Source: Planctomycetaceae bacterium (GTDB lineage Bacteria > Planctomycetota > Planctomycetia > Planctomycetales > Planctomycetaceae). From it: a DNA stretch of 9,971 bases. Below are positions 1 through 6,897 of the stretch, piece after piece. The notes beneath the pieces were generated by a model. The model saw only the letters and a program-made list of their open reading frames with translations, was not told where the DNA came from and made no database searches. The translations under genes and the position numbers were made by a program. Position 1 is the stretch's first letter. Each line of letters begins with the position of its first letter. The stretch covers positions 1 to 9,971 of the forward strand of contig WFOZ01000776.1 of assembly GCA_015487825.1 (NCBI GenBank). The letters run 5' to 3'.

Positions 1-950
1 CCAGAACAACAGACAGTAACGCTGGAAACTCAGAAAGCATTCAACAAAGCGGGCCTCGCTTAAACACGCTGGCAAAGAAAACAAAATGGTATCGTGATGG
101 CCTCACAAAATGGGAGTTTGATACGTTTCCGGATAAAGTTGAAATTCGCATGGAGCAATACGTGCTCACCGGATACCCCTGTCTGATTGATGCAGGAAAA
201 AATGTGCAACTTCGCCTGCTCGAAAATCCGGAAACCGCAAAACAGCAAATGAAAACGGGATTGTTTCGCCTGTTTCAACTTGAAACCGACTCGAAAATCA
301 ACCATCAGTTGAAGTGGTTCCCGGATATCGAACAGCTCGAACTTGCCTCAACCGTTTTTCCCGGCTTCCATAACATTCGCAGTCAGCTAACAGAACTCAT
401 CGCCCGAAGAGCGTTCCCTGTTGATACACAGCCGCCACGAACCGAACAGCAATTCCGGGAAATGGTCAAACAGGGCGTGAACCGAATTTCGTTTGCAGTG
501 CAGGAAGTTGCAAATGTCATCAAACCGTTGCATCCCCGGTATCGTCAAATCTTAAAACTGATCGAACAGTTGCAAGTCCCATCCTGGAAAATCGCAAAGC
601 ACGACCTTGAGCAACAACTGGAGTTACTCACCCCGCCCCGATTTTTAATCAATACCCCCTGGGATTCCCTGACACACTTTCCCCGTTATTTGCAGGCGAT
701 GCAGGTTCGATGTGAAAAACTGATCAATGCCGGGCTGGAAAAAGATCGCAGAGCAATGAAAGAACTCGAACCGTTTCTGGGACGTCTGATTGAAGGCTGC
801 ACATCAAAACTCGCAACTCATCCCGAATTCATCGCCTACCGCTGGATGATAGAAGAATACCGAGTTTCCCTGTTCGCCCAACAACTCAAAACCGCCCAGA
901 CAATTTCTCCAAAGCGCCTCGAAAAACAATGGAAAAAAGCCATCCGATGA
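1..950 (+). CDS. hrpA: ATP-dependent RNA helicase HrpA, C-terminal fragment (5' end outside window)
   Basis: The reading frame is open from base 3 to the TGA at 948-950, giving 315 residues with no stop, so the gene enters from the left. The first ATG that would give a long protein (150) is internal, because homologous-looking sequence starts before it. What is visible matches the C-terminal DUF3418 region of HrpA DEAH-box RNA helicases. There is a YPCLIDAGKNVQLRLLENP segment (the family's 'YPALVDEG..V.LRL' pattern), then a GLFRLFQL stretch. Further on come LEQQLELLTPPRFL and HFPRYLQAMQVRCEKL, followed by a charged helical end. The helicase motor domains lie upstream of the window. HrpA unwinds RNA and in E. 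coli has been linked to rescue of collided ribosomes; that role is inferred here from the family. The family is usually about 1,300 residues, so roughly a quarter is present. The gene is convergent with the cysteine-rich gene. Confidence 0.85.
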   Translation, partial: RTTDSNAGNSESIQQSGPRLNTLAKKTKWYRDGLTKWEFDTFPDKVEIRMEQYVLTGYPCLIDAGKNVQLRLLENPETAKQQMKTGLFRLFQLETDSKINHQLKWFPDIEQLELASTVFPGFHNIRSQLTELIARRAFPVDTQPPRTEQQFREMVKQGVNRISFAVQEVANVIKPLHPRYRQILKLIEQLQVPSWKIAKHDLEQQLELLTPPRFLINTPWDSLTHFPRYLQAMQVRCEKLINAGLEKDRRAMKELEPFLGRLIEGCTSKLATHPEFIAYRWMIEEYRVSLFAQQLKTAQTISPKRLEKQWKKAIR

Positions 951-952
951 CC

Positions 953-987
953 GCAAGCAGGGTCCGCAGGTAGCGGGCCCTGCTTGC
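953..987. terminator. 15-bp GC-rich hairpin between convergent genes (terminator-like, repeat-like)
   Basis: Bases 953-967 pair with 973-987 over 15 positions, with one G.U wobble and a 5-nt loop (AGGTA). The hairpin starts three bases after the hrpA stop and lies between two convergent genes, so it could end transcription from either side. No run of T follows on the + strand and no clear T-tract follows on the - strand, so it is not a textbook intrinsic terminator. It shares the exact 9-mer AGGGTCCGC with the palindrome at 8207-8280, which suggests a dispersed repeat that may also serve as a terminator or mRNA-end protector. Confidence 0.55.
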
Positions 988-1032
988 TGACTTCCTCAGC
1001 CCAGATGGCAAAAGAGATTCGGGACACTTGGC

Positions 1033-1509
1033 TCACTCATCAAAGCAAAATATTCCCTCGGCGTTGCCACAATGTTCGCAAGGTTGAGTGACTCCATAAG
1101 TGCACTTGTTGCAGTTGTCGCAATGCCACTCTCGCCAATCTCTACACATGCCACAAATTTCGCAGTGCCAGGAGCAAGAATCCTGGACAACATCGCGCCA
1201 GCAAAATGAGTACCAGTAAATCTCATCACACTCTTTGCATGTGTAACCTTTAATCAGGTGTTTCAGGGCGACCGCTTCGCACTCACAGGGGAGTCGGTGT
1301 TTCTTCTCCAACTCTTGACTCGTAAGAGATTTGTATTTGAGTATATTTCCAATTGTGCATATGGTGAGACCTTTCAGGTCAACACCATTGAGTGGATTGC
1401 AACAGCCTTTGCATCCACACTGGTCTCCGCAAGGCTCATTGCTCTTTAAGCACTTACAGCGTTTTCCCTGACAACCAGATTTACAGCGACAATGTGTGGT
1501 CTTATCCAT
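1033..1509 (-). CDS. Cysteine-rich protein with CXC (TSO1/MSL2-like) and CTCHY-like zinc modules
   Basis: The predicted protein has 158 residues, 26 of them cysteine. The frame extends upstream to 1581, but the ATG at 1507-1509 is preferred: it has a GGAG (1519-1522) nine bases upstream. The earlier ATGs (1524, 1548, 1581) have no visible ribosome site, and the longest form would begin inside a repeat. Residues 7-39 show CxC-x3-C-x4-CxC-x6-C-x3-CxC-x2-CCNP. This is the nine-cysteine plus NP pattern of CXC domains (tesmin/TSO1, MSL2, EZH2 pre-SET), which bind three zinc ions. After a linker come CEC (75-77) and CKEC (91-94). A block at about 115-147 contains HCEICGMCR and HCDNCNKC, closely resembling the CTCHY zinc finger of RCHY1/Pirh2. 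There is no RING domain, signal peptide or membrane segment, so it is probably cytosolic. DNA, RNA or protein binding, or metal storage, are all possible; the function is unknown. It stands alone, convergent to hrpA. The domain calls are by eye. Confidence 0.75.
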   Translation of the reverse strand: MDKTTHCRCKSGCQGKRCKCLKSNEPCGDQCGCKGCCNPLNGVDLKGLTICTIGNILKYKSLTSQELEKKHRLPCECEAVALKHLIKGYTCKECDEIYWYSFCWRDVVQDSCSWHCEICGMCRDWREWHCDNCNKCTYGVTQPCEHCGNAEGIFCFDE

Positions 1510-1564
1510 GTTAAAATACTCCATAAAATCGTACAAGTGACGTAGCATGGGTGAAGTTTTTGTA

Positions 1565-1710
1565 GGATGGTGTGCTTGCACCCATCTTCGTGTGCCGGAT
1601 TGTGTTCAATGACAGGAAAGAGTCGAAACCCGTTACGATTCGTCAATGGATTTACCGACATTGAGCTTACAAAGTGGAGACCGTATTTGATGGGTGCAAG
1701 CACGCCATCC
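1565..1710. repeat. 146-bp inverted-repeat (MITE-like) element
   Basis: The 22-bp arms 1565-1586 and 1689-1710 are inverted copies with one mismatch (T1571 against G1704). Within each arm, TGCTTGCACCC or its complement forms the core. The 102-bp centre contains no convincing gene. Its only frames are short overlapping ones with no family resemblance. The element fills the space between the cysteine-rich gene and the oxidoreductase stop (20 bp away), so it may supply the 3' end of the oxidoreductase mRNA and promoter-proximal sequence for the cysteine-rich gene. I see no flanking target-site duplication. The structure suggests a non-autonomous mobile or REP-type repeat; copy number elsewhere in the genome cannot be judged from this window. 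Confidence 0.6.
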
Positions 1711-1730
1711 CCCGGCTCGCCTTTTTTCAA

Positions 1731-4010
1731 TTACGGCTGCACGATCCACAGGGCGTCGATCTGGGCGTTGCCGTTGACGCTTTTTGCGTTTGCCAGTGCT
1801 GAGTATTTTTTTCCGGCTTCAAACGGGTATGTTCCTAAAGAGACGAAACAGGGTTTAATTGCTCCCGGTTTTTGCTGGTTGATATTCACTGTTGTTTCTC
1901 CCTCTGCGTGAGAAATTGTGATCGGCAGTGAGCTCGTTCGATTGGGGTGTGCTCCGGTTGCGAAACGGAGTTCGTACTCTCCGGATTCTGGAACTTCGAA
2001 CGTAAATTTTGCAGTCCCGCCACGACCGTATTGATAGTTATCTTCAATCAGAGGTTTCAGTCCGGCTCCTTTGGTCCAGCTTCCGGTCAGTTCAGCTTGA
2101 AGGTCATCGATGACAATTCCCTTGAGCGTGTCGGCTGCAATATATTCAGGCTGATAAGGGGGTAACACGGTATCTCCTTTGCGGATGTAGAAATCCCCAT
2201 CAACAGAATCTCTGCGAGTTACGCCAGGCAATCGAGCCAGTTCTTTGAGTCGATCCAGATACGAAAGATAAACATCTTTGGGATCGCACCCGAACTGAAC
2301 GCAGAGCGAGGCGGCTTTGCCTACGATTTCTCCCATCATGCCGCACGTTTTCATCACGCGTACTGTCCCCAGTGCTTCATGAGTGACGCTGATATCCCGG
2401 CCGGCCATGAACAGGTTGGGAACATTACGCGAATAGAAACAGCGGTACGGAATCGGGTATCCGTATCTTCGATCAACCCCGGCTCCGAATTCGGCATAAC
2501 TGATGAAAGGATTGTCGGGATACTTTTTCATGAATTGTCGTTTCGGATAATGCAAATCGATTGCCCAGGTACTCGGGACCATGCCATCGACAAACTTCTT
2601 TTTCGCAACGATATCTTCCTGCGAGAGAATGACATCTCCCATTAAGCGACGGGATTCACGAGGCCCGCCGATGTAGGCGATCCAGCTCAGGCGACCATTT
2701 TTGTGTTTGCTCGCCCCATCTTTATTTTTCATCGCATTCCATGCCCCGTAAACGGCTCGGAAGTTCCAGTCCCGGATTGCTTCGAGGTCATTGATCGAAT
2801 CTTTTTTGAATCCGCTTTCCCAAAACCATTGACCGTGGAATTCTCGCGGGTAAGGAAAATCCTGCATTGTTAAATCGAGTGCCCAGCCGGTATCCGGGAA
2901 GACCTGCGGTTCATCCGCTTCTTCCCAACTCCACATATTACTCATCCCCATCCGGGAACCCTCAAAGATTTCAAAATCAGCCTTGGCAAGATAACCCAGC
3001 GTGCCATGCCCGGTGCAATCGACGAATAACGGTGCAGCGAATCGCCGTATTGCAGAAGTGCGTGTATCAAAAGCGTAAACCGCTTCGATACGATTCCCCT
3101 CTTTATCAACCTGAAAAGCATGATGATTCAAAAAGAGCGTCAGGTTTGGTTCTGCACGAAGGATCTTCTCTTTTTTCTCATCTTCGAATTCTTCATAGGT
3201 GCCGGGCGATTTTTTGGCCTGATCAGAAAGTTCAGCGATAATTTCGCCGATGTGTGGAAACTCACCACGACGAATCAGCCCCTGCGCCCAGACACGGACT
3301 TCCGAGCTGCCGTTTCCTCCCAGAACGGGTCGATTCTGAATGAGTGCCACCTTAATCCCCATGCGGGCAGCAGAAATGGCCGCCCCCATGCCAGCATATC
3401 CACCGCCGACAACAACCAGATCAAAAGGACCAGCTTCTATCGGTTTTTCTGGCAACCCAAGTTCTTTTTTTCGCCAATCCGAAAGAACCTGCTGTTCGTT
3501 GGGAGGTGATGCCTTGGGATCACTCGTCAACCAGATGGCATCGCAGCGTCCTTCGAAGCCGGTCAAATCGTGCAGCGTGATTTTGTGCTGACCGGCATCG
3601 AGTTTTACCGTTCCTCCCGGCTGCCAAAACCACTGGGCAGAAGTGGTGCCGAATGTTTCGGAGAGTTCTTTGCCATCAACCATCACCTGAAAACGCCCCG
3701 GCTGCCCTTTTGCTTTCCAGCGAGCGACCCAGTCTTTGGTCCGAACAAAAACATGATACGTTCCCGGCTCGGAAATATTGATCGTCGTTGAAGCATCCTG
3801 AACAGGATTGCCCAGCCCATGCGCCAATAAGTACGGCGATCCCATGATATCGATAAACTGAGTATCCAGTTTCCACCCGCCATGATCCTCAAACGATTCG
3901 GCTTCAACAAGAATCGATTCTGCGTGTGCAGGATCAATCGTGAATTGAAACGCGATGCCAAGCAGACAAAAAATGGCGAACGTTCGCATTGTTGAATAAA
4001 ACTTGCTCAT
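1731..4010 (-). CDS. Secreted FAD-dependent oxidoreductase with N- and C-terminal carbohydrate-binding-like modules
   Basis: The protein has 759 residues. Residues 1-30 form a Sec-type signal peptide: a short basic start, the hydrophobic core TFAIFCLLGIAFQF, and an AHA|ES cleavage site. There is no twin-arginine motif. Residues about 33-163 look like a beta-sandwich CBM-type module (LVEAESFEDHGGW through DAIWLTSD). From about 196 there is a Rossmann FAD site, VVVGGGYAGMGAA, with GxGxxG at 202-207, and LGGNGSSE after the second strand. RESRRLMGD near 451 and AGRDISVTHEALGTVRVMKT near 534-555 are typical of the FAD_oxidored family. Residues about 630-759 resemble the golvesin/Xly carbohydrate-binding-like domain (IDDLQAELTGSW, VNINQQ, SLGTYPFEAG). 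It probably acts in the periplasm or outside the cell on a carbohydrate or related polymer; the substrate is unknown. A start at M8 is possible. The first ATG lacks a strong ribosome site. The gene is divergent from the transporter. Confidence 0.85.
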   Translation of the reverse strand: MSKFYSTMRTFAIFCLLGIAFQFTIDPAHAESILVEAESFEDHGGWKLDTQFIDIMGSPYLLAHGLGNPVQDASTTINISEPGTYHVFVRTKDWVARWKAKGQPGRFQVMVDGKELSETFGTTSAQWFWQPGGTVKLDAGQHKITLHDLTGFEGRCDAIWLTSDPKASPPNEQQVLSDWRKKELGLPEKPIEAGPFDLVVVGGGYAGMGAAISAARMGIKVALIQNRPVLGGNGSSEVRVWAQGLIRRGEFPHIGEIIAELSDQAKKSPGTYEEFEDEKKEKILRAEPNLTLFLNHHAFQVDKEGNRIEAVYAFDTRTSAIRRFAAPLFVDCTGHGTLGYLAKADFEIFEGSRMGMSNMWSWEEADEPQVFPDTGWALDLTMQDFPYPREFHGQWFWESGFKKDSINDLEAIRDWNFRAVYGAWNAMKNKDGASKHKNGRLSWIAYIGGPRESRRLMGDVILSQEDIVAKKKFVDGMVPSTWAIDLHYPKRQFMKKYPDNPFISYAEFGAGVDRRYGYPIPYRCFYSRNVPNLFMAGRDISVTHEALGTVRVMKTCGMMGEIVGKAASLCVQFGCDPKDVYLSYLDRLKELARLPGVTRRDSVDGDFYIRKGDTVLPPYQPEYIAADTLKGIVIDDLQAELTGSWTKGAGLKPLIEDNYQYGRGGTAKFTFEVPESGEYELRFATGAHPNRTSSLPITISHAEGETTVNINQQKPGAIKPCFVSLGTYPFEAGKKYSALANAKSVNGNAQIDALWIVQP

Positions 4011-4095
4011 GGGATTTTTTCATTTCAGGTTTGTTGGTAGCAACTTGTTAACTATCGGTCGGAGGAACTGGACCCGTGATGGTCCTGGTTACTTT

Positions 4096-4139
4096 CGAGT
4101 GCTGGTATTGTTGGCTTTTTGGCAACATTGCCCCACTCG
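4096..4139 (+). promoter_or_regulatory. Imperfect hairpin in the divergent region
   Basis: CGAGTG (4096-4101) pairs with CACTCG (4134-4139). Inside it, GGTATTGTT (4104-4112) pairs with AACATTGCC (4124-4132) with one G.U and one U.U, enclosing a loop that contains TTTTT. The wobble pair works only in + strand RNA, so if the structure matters it would act in a leader of the transporter transcript. It has no sequence match to a riboswitch class that I recognise. Confidence 0.3.
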
Positions 4140-4160
4140 AAATAGCAGGAATAAGAATTT

Positions 4161-4189
4161 ATCATAACCGGTCAAAGACAGTATTTGAA
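4161..4189 (-). promoter_or_regulatory. Candidate sigma-70-like promoter for the oxidoreductase gene
   Basis: Read on the - strand, TTCAAA (4184-4189) is a 4/6 match to the -35 box and TATGAT (4161-4166) a 5/6 match to the -10 box, with a 17-bp spacer. It would give a leader of roughly 140-150 nt before the ATG at 4010. Planctomycete promoters are poorly defined, so this is only a candidate. Confidence 0.3.
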
Positions 4190-4346
4190 GAAAAAACGAT
4201 ACTCTCTGCCTCTCAAAAGCAGTTCTCCTAAAATTCGCTTCTGCAAATTCTTTGTACTGATTGCTTGTCTTACCCCTGCTGCGCAGATAGTCTGGAGTCC
4301 TTTACCAAATCGAATTTCCTACGCCAAAATATCGACAGGTTAATAG

Positions 4347-6092
4347 ATGAACGACAACAACGATACCCAGCCGACAATTCCCGGCGAAGAAGCTTATCTT
4401 CAGGAATTGCAGACCAAACCGTTTTTCTCTCGTCTGGGGGGATATATCGGCCTGACCGGTCCCGGTTGGCTGCAAGGGGCGATTACACTGGGAGGCGGTT
4501 CGCTTTCGGGGTCTCTTTATCTGGGAGTGTTGGCCGGTTTCGGTTTGATGTGGCTGCAACCACTGGCAATGATTATGGGCATTATTATGCTCAGTGCGAT
4601 TGGATACGTTTCGCTTTCAACCGGTGAACGCCCTTTCGATGCGATCAACAAGCATATCAATCCGGTGTTGGGCTGGGGTTGGGCGATTGCGACAATGATG
4701 GCAAATCTGGTTTGGTGTATGCCTCAATTTGCGTTGGGGACCGCAGCGATTCAACAGAATCTTTTTCCTGCAATGTTCGGTGTCGATGGAACGCTCGGCG
4801 ATCAAACAAGCAAGCTGATTATTGTCACAGTGCTGTTGGTTCTGGCGACAATCATCATCTGGTCTTACGATGCAGGTGGTCGGGGGATCAAGATTTTTGA
4901 AGGCTTGCTGAAAGTGCTGGTCGGCATTGTCGTACTTTGCTTTTTTGGTGTAGTTATCAAAATGTCAATTAGCGGCAACGGACTTGCCTGGGGGGAAATT
5001 CTGGGAGGTTTTATCCCCGATTTCAGCTTGATGTCAAAACCTTCTCCGAAGTTTAATGAAGCACTTGCTGCAACAGGAGCGTTTTCAGAATTCTGGTCGA
5101 ACATGATTGTATCCGATCAACAAAAGGTAATGATTACCGCTGCTGCGACCGCGGTTGGAATTAACATGACGTTTCTGCTGCCGTATTCAATGCTGCGAAA
5201 AGGGTGGAACAAAACTTATCGCGAACTGGCGATCATCGATTTGGCGATCGGGCTTTTCATTCCGTTCATGCTCGCGACCAGTTGTGTTGTGATTGCCTCT
5301 GCCACACAGTTTCATGCGACCCCTGCGACCGGTTTTCTGGGTGAAAAGGATGGAAACGGTCAGTTGATTCCTCCCGCCAAGAATCTGGTTGGCGGTTACA
5401 CTAAACTGATTAACAAACGCCTGAAAGCAGAACTGAAAGATGATTTCAACGAGTTGGAAGAAGATGAAGCAAAGCTGAAAGCGGCTCAGCAGGCAATTCC
5501 TGAAGCAGACAAACGAATGGCTGCCATGCTCGTCAAACGGGATGCGTTCAATCTGGCGAATTCTCTTAAAGAGCTCACCGGGCCGACGGTGTCGCAGTAT
5601 GTTTTTGGGATTGGCGTATTGGGAATGGCTGTTTCAACGATCATTATTTTGATGTTGATTAACGGTTTTGTTGTTTGTGAAATATTCGGTCTGCCTCATG
5701 GCGGGATGTATCATCGCATGGGATGTTTGATGGCTGGGATCTCCGGTGCGATGGGGCCGTTTTTGTGGAAAGGAGATGCGAAGCTGTGGCTTGCGGTACC
5801 GACTTCAATGTTTGCGTTTGTGCTGCTGCCGATCGCTTACTTCGCATTTCTGTTTATGATGAATTCAAAAAGCCTGCTCGGCGAAAACCGCCCCAAAGGA
5901 ATGCAGCGAGTGATCTGGAATCTGTTGATGGGAACAGCGGCTTCGCTGGCAGCATTTGGAAGTTTATGGAGTATCAAAACCAGTCCGTATGCCTCAGAAG
6001 GATTTCTGGCGCTGGGAATCTTCATTCTGCTGGCAGTCATCGTCGGACTACTCAAAAAACCTGCACAATCTATAGATGAACCGACGAAGTAA
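4347..6092 (+). CDS. Atypical Nramp-like metal cation transporter
   Basis: This is a 581-residue polytopic inner-membrane protein with about eleven hydrophobic segments, matching the general plan of Nramp (SLC11-like) transporters, which move divalent cations with protons. The first helix carries LTGPGWLQGAITLGGGS (36-52) where classical Nramps have the metal-binding DPGN motif. The sixth-helix region carries GINMTFLLPYSMLRKGW (271-287) where MPH is expected. Both key metal-ligand motifs are therefore replaced, and the substrate may differ from Mn/Fe. A charged, mostly helical insert of about 80 residues (332-409, rich in K, E, A, L) sits between the helices ending near 325 and starting near 415. 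Canonical Nramps are about 400-450 residues long. The DUF423 gene starts 52 bp downstream, probably in the same transcript. The call is by recall of the family, and transport of Mg2+ or another solute is not excluded. Confidence 0.7.
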   Translation: MNDNNDTQPTIPGEEAYLQELQTKPFFSRLGGYIGLTGPGWLQGAITLGGGSLSGSLYLGVLAGFGLMWLQPLAMIMGIIMLSAIGYVSLSTGERPFDAINKHINPVLGWGWAIATMMANLVWCMPQFALGTAAIQQNLFPAMFGVDGTLGDQTSKLIIVTVLLVLATIIIWSYDAGGRGIKIFEGLLKVLVGIVVLCFFGVVIKMSISGNGLAWGEILGGFIPDFSLMSKPSPKFNEALAATGAFSEFWSNMIVSDQQKVMITAAATAVGINMTFLLPYSMLRKGWNKTYRELAIIDLAIGLFIPFMLATSCVVIASATQFHATPATGFLGEKDGNGQLIPPAKNLVGGYTKLINKRLKAELKDDFNELEEDEAKLKAAQQAIPEADKRMAAMLVKRDAFNLANSLKELTGPTVSQYVFGIGVLGMAVSTIIILMLINGFVVCEIFGLPHGGMYHRMGCLMAGISGAMGPFLWKGDAKLWLAVPTSMFAFVLLPIAYFAFLFMMNSKSLLGENRPKGMQRVIWNLLMGTAASLAAFGSLWSIKTSPYASEGFLALGIFILLAVIVGLLKKPAQSIDEPTK

Positions 6093-6134
6093 GTTCGATT
6101 TGCCAGGCACTTTCCAATACAAAAAGAGTAGGTC

Positions 6135-6139
6135 AGGAG
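6135..6139 (+). promoter_or_regulatory. Ribosome binding site that sets the DUF423 start
   Basis: AGGAG lies five bases before the ATG at 6145. It favours that start over the in-frame ATG at 6076 (inside the transporter gene) and the GTG at 6139. Confidence 0.6.
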
Positions 6140-6144
6140 TGAAG

Positions 6145-6588
6145 ATGAAATTCTGGGGAACAAGCGGAGCTATTCTCGCATTGCTGGCTGTTGCCCTGGG
6201 GGCGTTTGCTGCTCATGGGCTGGGGAGTTATTTCGAGAAATTATATGCTGAGACTCCTGCAAAAATGATCGCGGGACATCCGGTACCTGCCGCTCAAAAG
6301 TATCTTGCAGATTTCAAAACCGGGGCGGAATATCAGTTTTATCATGCGTTGGCGTTACTTATTGTTAGCCAACTCTCACGCTGCACCGTCAGCAGATTAT
6401 TGAATGTTGCCGGCTGGTGCTTTCTGCTGGGCACGCTGTTTTTCTCTGGAAGCTTATATTTACTGACAATGCTTGCAGTCCCTGTTTTTGGGGCTATTAC
6501 TCCCATTGGCGGGGTGCTGTTTCTTGTTGGATGGGCAGCACTGGCGGTCAGTTTTCTTTCAGATTCCGGACGAAAAATGGATGAATGA
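6145..6588 (+). CDS. DUF423 family small membrane protein
   Basis: The protein has 147 residues with about four membrane helices (about 7-26, 64-78, 88-110 and 112-137). The conserved DUF423 marks are all present: GALGAF-type GAFAAHGL (19-26), YQFYHALALL (63-72), FSGSLYLL (100-107) and ITPIGG (118-123). The loop between helices 1 and 2 is longer than in most relatives (about 130 residues) and contains LYAETPAKMIAGHPVPAAQ. The frame continues upstream to 6076, but that part overlaps the transporter and does not look like the family. The molecular function of DUF423 (YwdK/YgdD type) is unknown. The location downstream of a transporter suggests co-transcription rather than a proven shared role. 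Confidence 0.85.
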   Translation: MKFWGTSGAILALLAVALGAFAAHGLGSYFEKLYAETPAKMIAGHPVPAAQKYLADFKTGAEYQFYHALALLIVSQLSRCTVSRLLNVAGWCFLLGTLFFSGSLYLLTMLAVPVFGAITPIGGVLFLVGWAALAVSFLSDSGRKMDE

Positions 6589-6897
6589 GGCTTATTTTCT
6601 GATCCGAAGCCGAGAATATACGTTACAACGAGGGCCTTTTGAAAAAAGAAACTGCAAATCGAGTTGCTGATTGAATTGCAAACCGATTACGAACCCGTCA
6701 GGATACATCCAGAGGGTTTCCTGTCCCTGTTAATTCCAATAACTACCTGGTGCCTTTTCAGGCCTTAAATTGGAGGTTGAGTTTTGTTGGTCCGTGCTCC
6801 GTTGTCGCACTATCCGATGGAATCGGCCCCAAAATTAAGGATTGAGGACGCACTGGTTTAGATTCGCCGCGGTACATATACATAGTGAGGACTGATT
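6589..6897. other. Intergenic region without a supportable gene
   Basis: This is 309 bp between two co-directional genes. Small hairpins only: GGCTT/AAGCC at 6589-6611 just after the DUF423 stop, CCAAT/ATTGG around 6727-6763 with an inner CCTG/CAGG, and CCGAT-GGA-ATCGG near 6814-6826. None has a T-tract. I found no tRNA, SRP RNA or recognised riboswitch. A promoter for the downstream gene should lie here but no box pair stood out. GAGG at 6887-6890, seven bases before the ATG at 6898, is a good ribosome site. Confidence 0.5.

Larger units (their letters stand above)
4011..4346. other. Divergent intergenic region between oxidoreductase and transporter
   Basis: These 336 bp hold no supportable gene. 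They contain the likely start signals of two divergent genes, a candidate - strand promoter (4161-4189) and a long imperfect hairpin (4096-4139). A small GGACC/GGTCC hairpin lies at 4070-4085. No clear sigma-70 promoter for the transporter was found. The transporter ATG at 4347 is directly preceded by an in-frame TAG and by AGG (4337-4339) seven bases upstream, so it is the first usable start of that frame. Confidence 0.6.

Noticed and set aside
1446..1730. A 94-residue - strand frame between the cysteine-rich gene and the oxidoreductase
   Set aside because: It crosses the whole 146-bp repeat and overlaps the start of the cysteine-rich gene; no domain-like pattern.
1567..1911. A 114-residue + strand frame
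   Set aside because: It runs through the inverted repeat and then antisense to the oxidoreductase gene, without a ribosome site or family resemblance.
6076..6144. An upstream ATG giving a 170-residue DUF423 protein
   Set aside because: The extra 23 residues overlap the transporter gene and lack DUF423 character, while AGGAG directly precedes the ATG at 6145.
5837..6163. A 108-residue - strand frame across the transporter end
   Set aside because: Antisense shadow of the transporter and DUF423 start; both + strand genes are well supported.
6589..6897. Small RNA, SRP RNA or tRNA in the gap before the PH-like protein gene
   Set aside because: No cloverleaf, no conserved SRP loop and only weak short stems without a T-tract.
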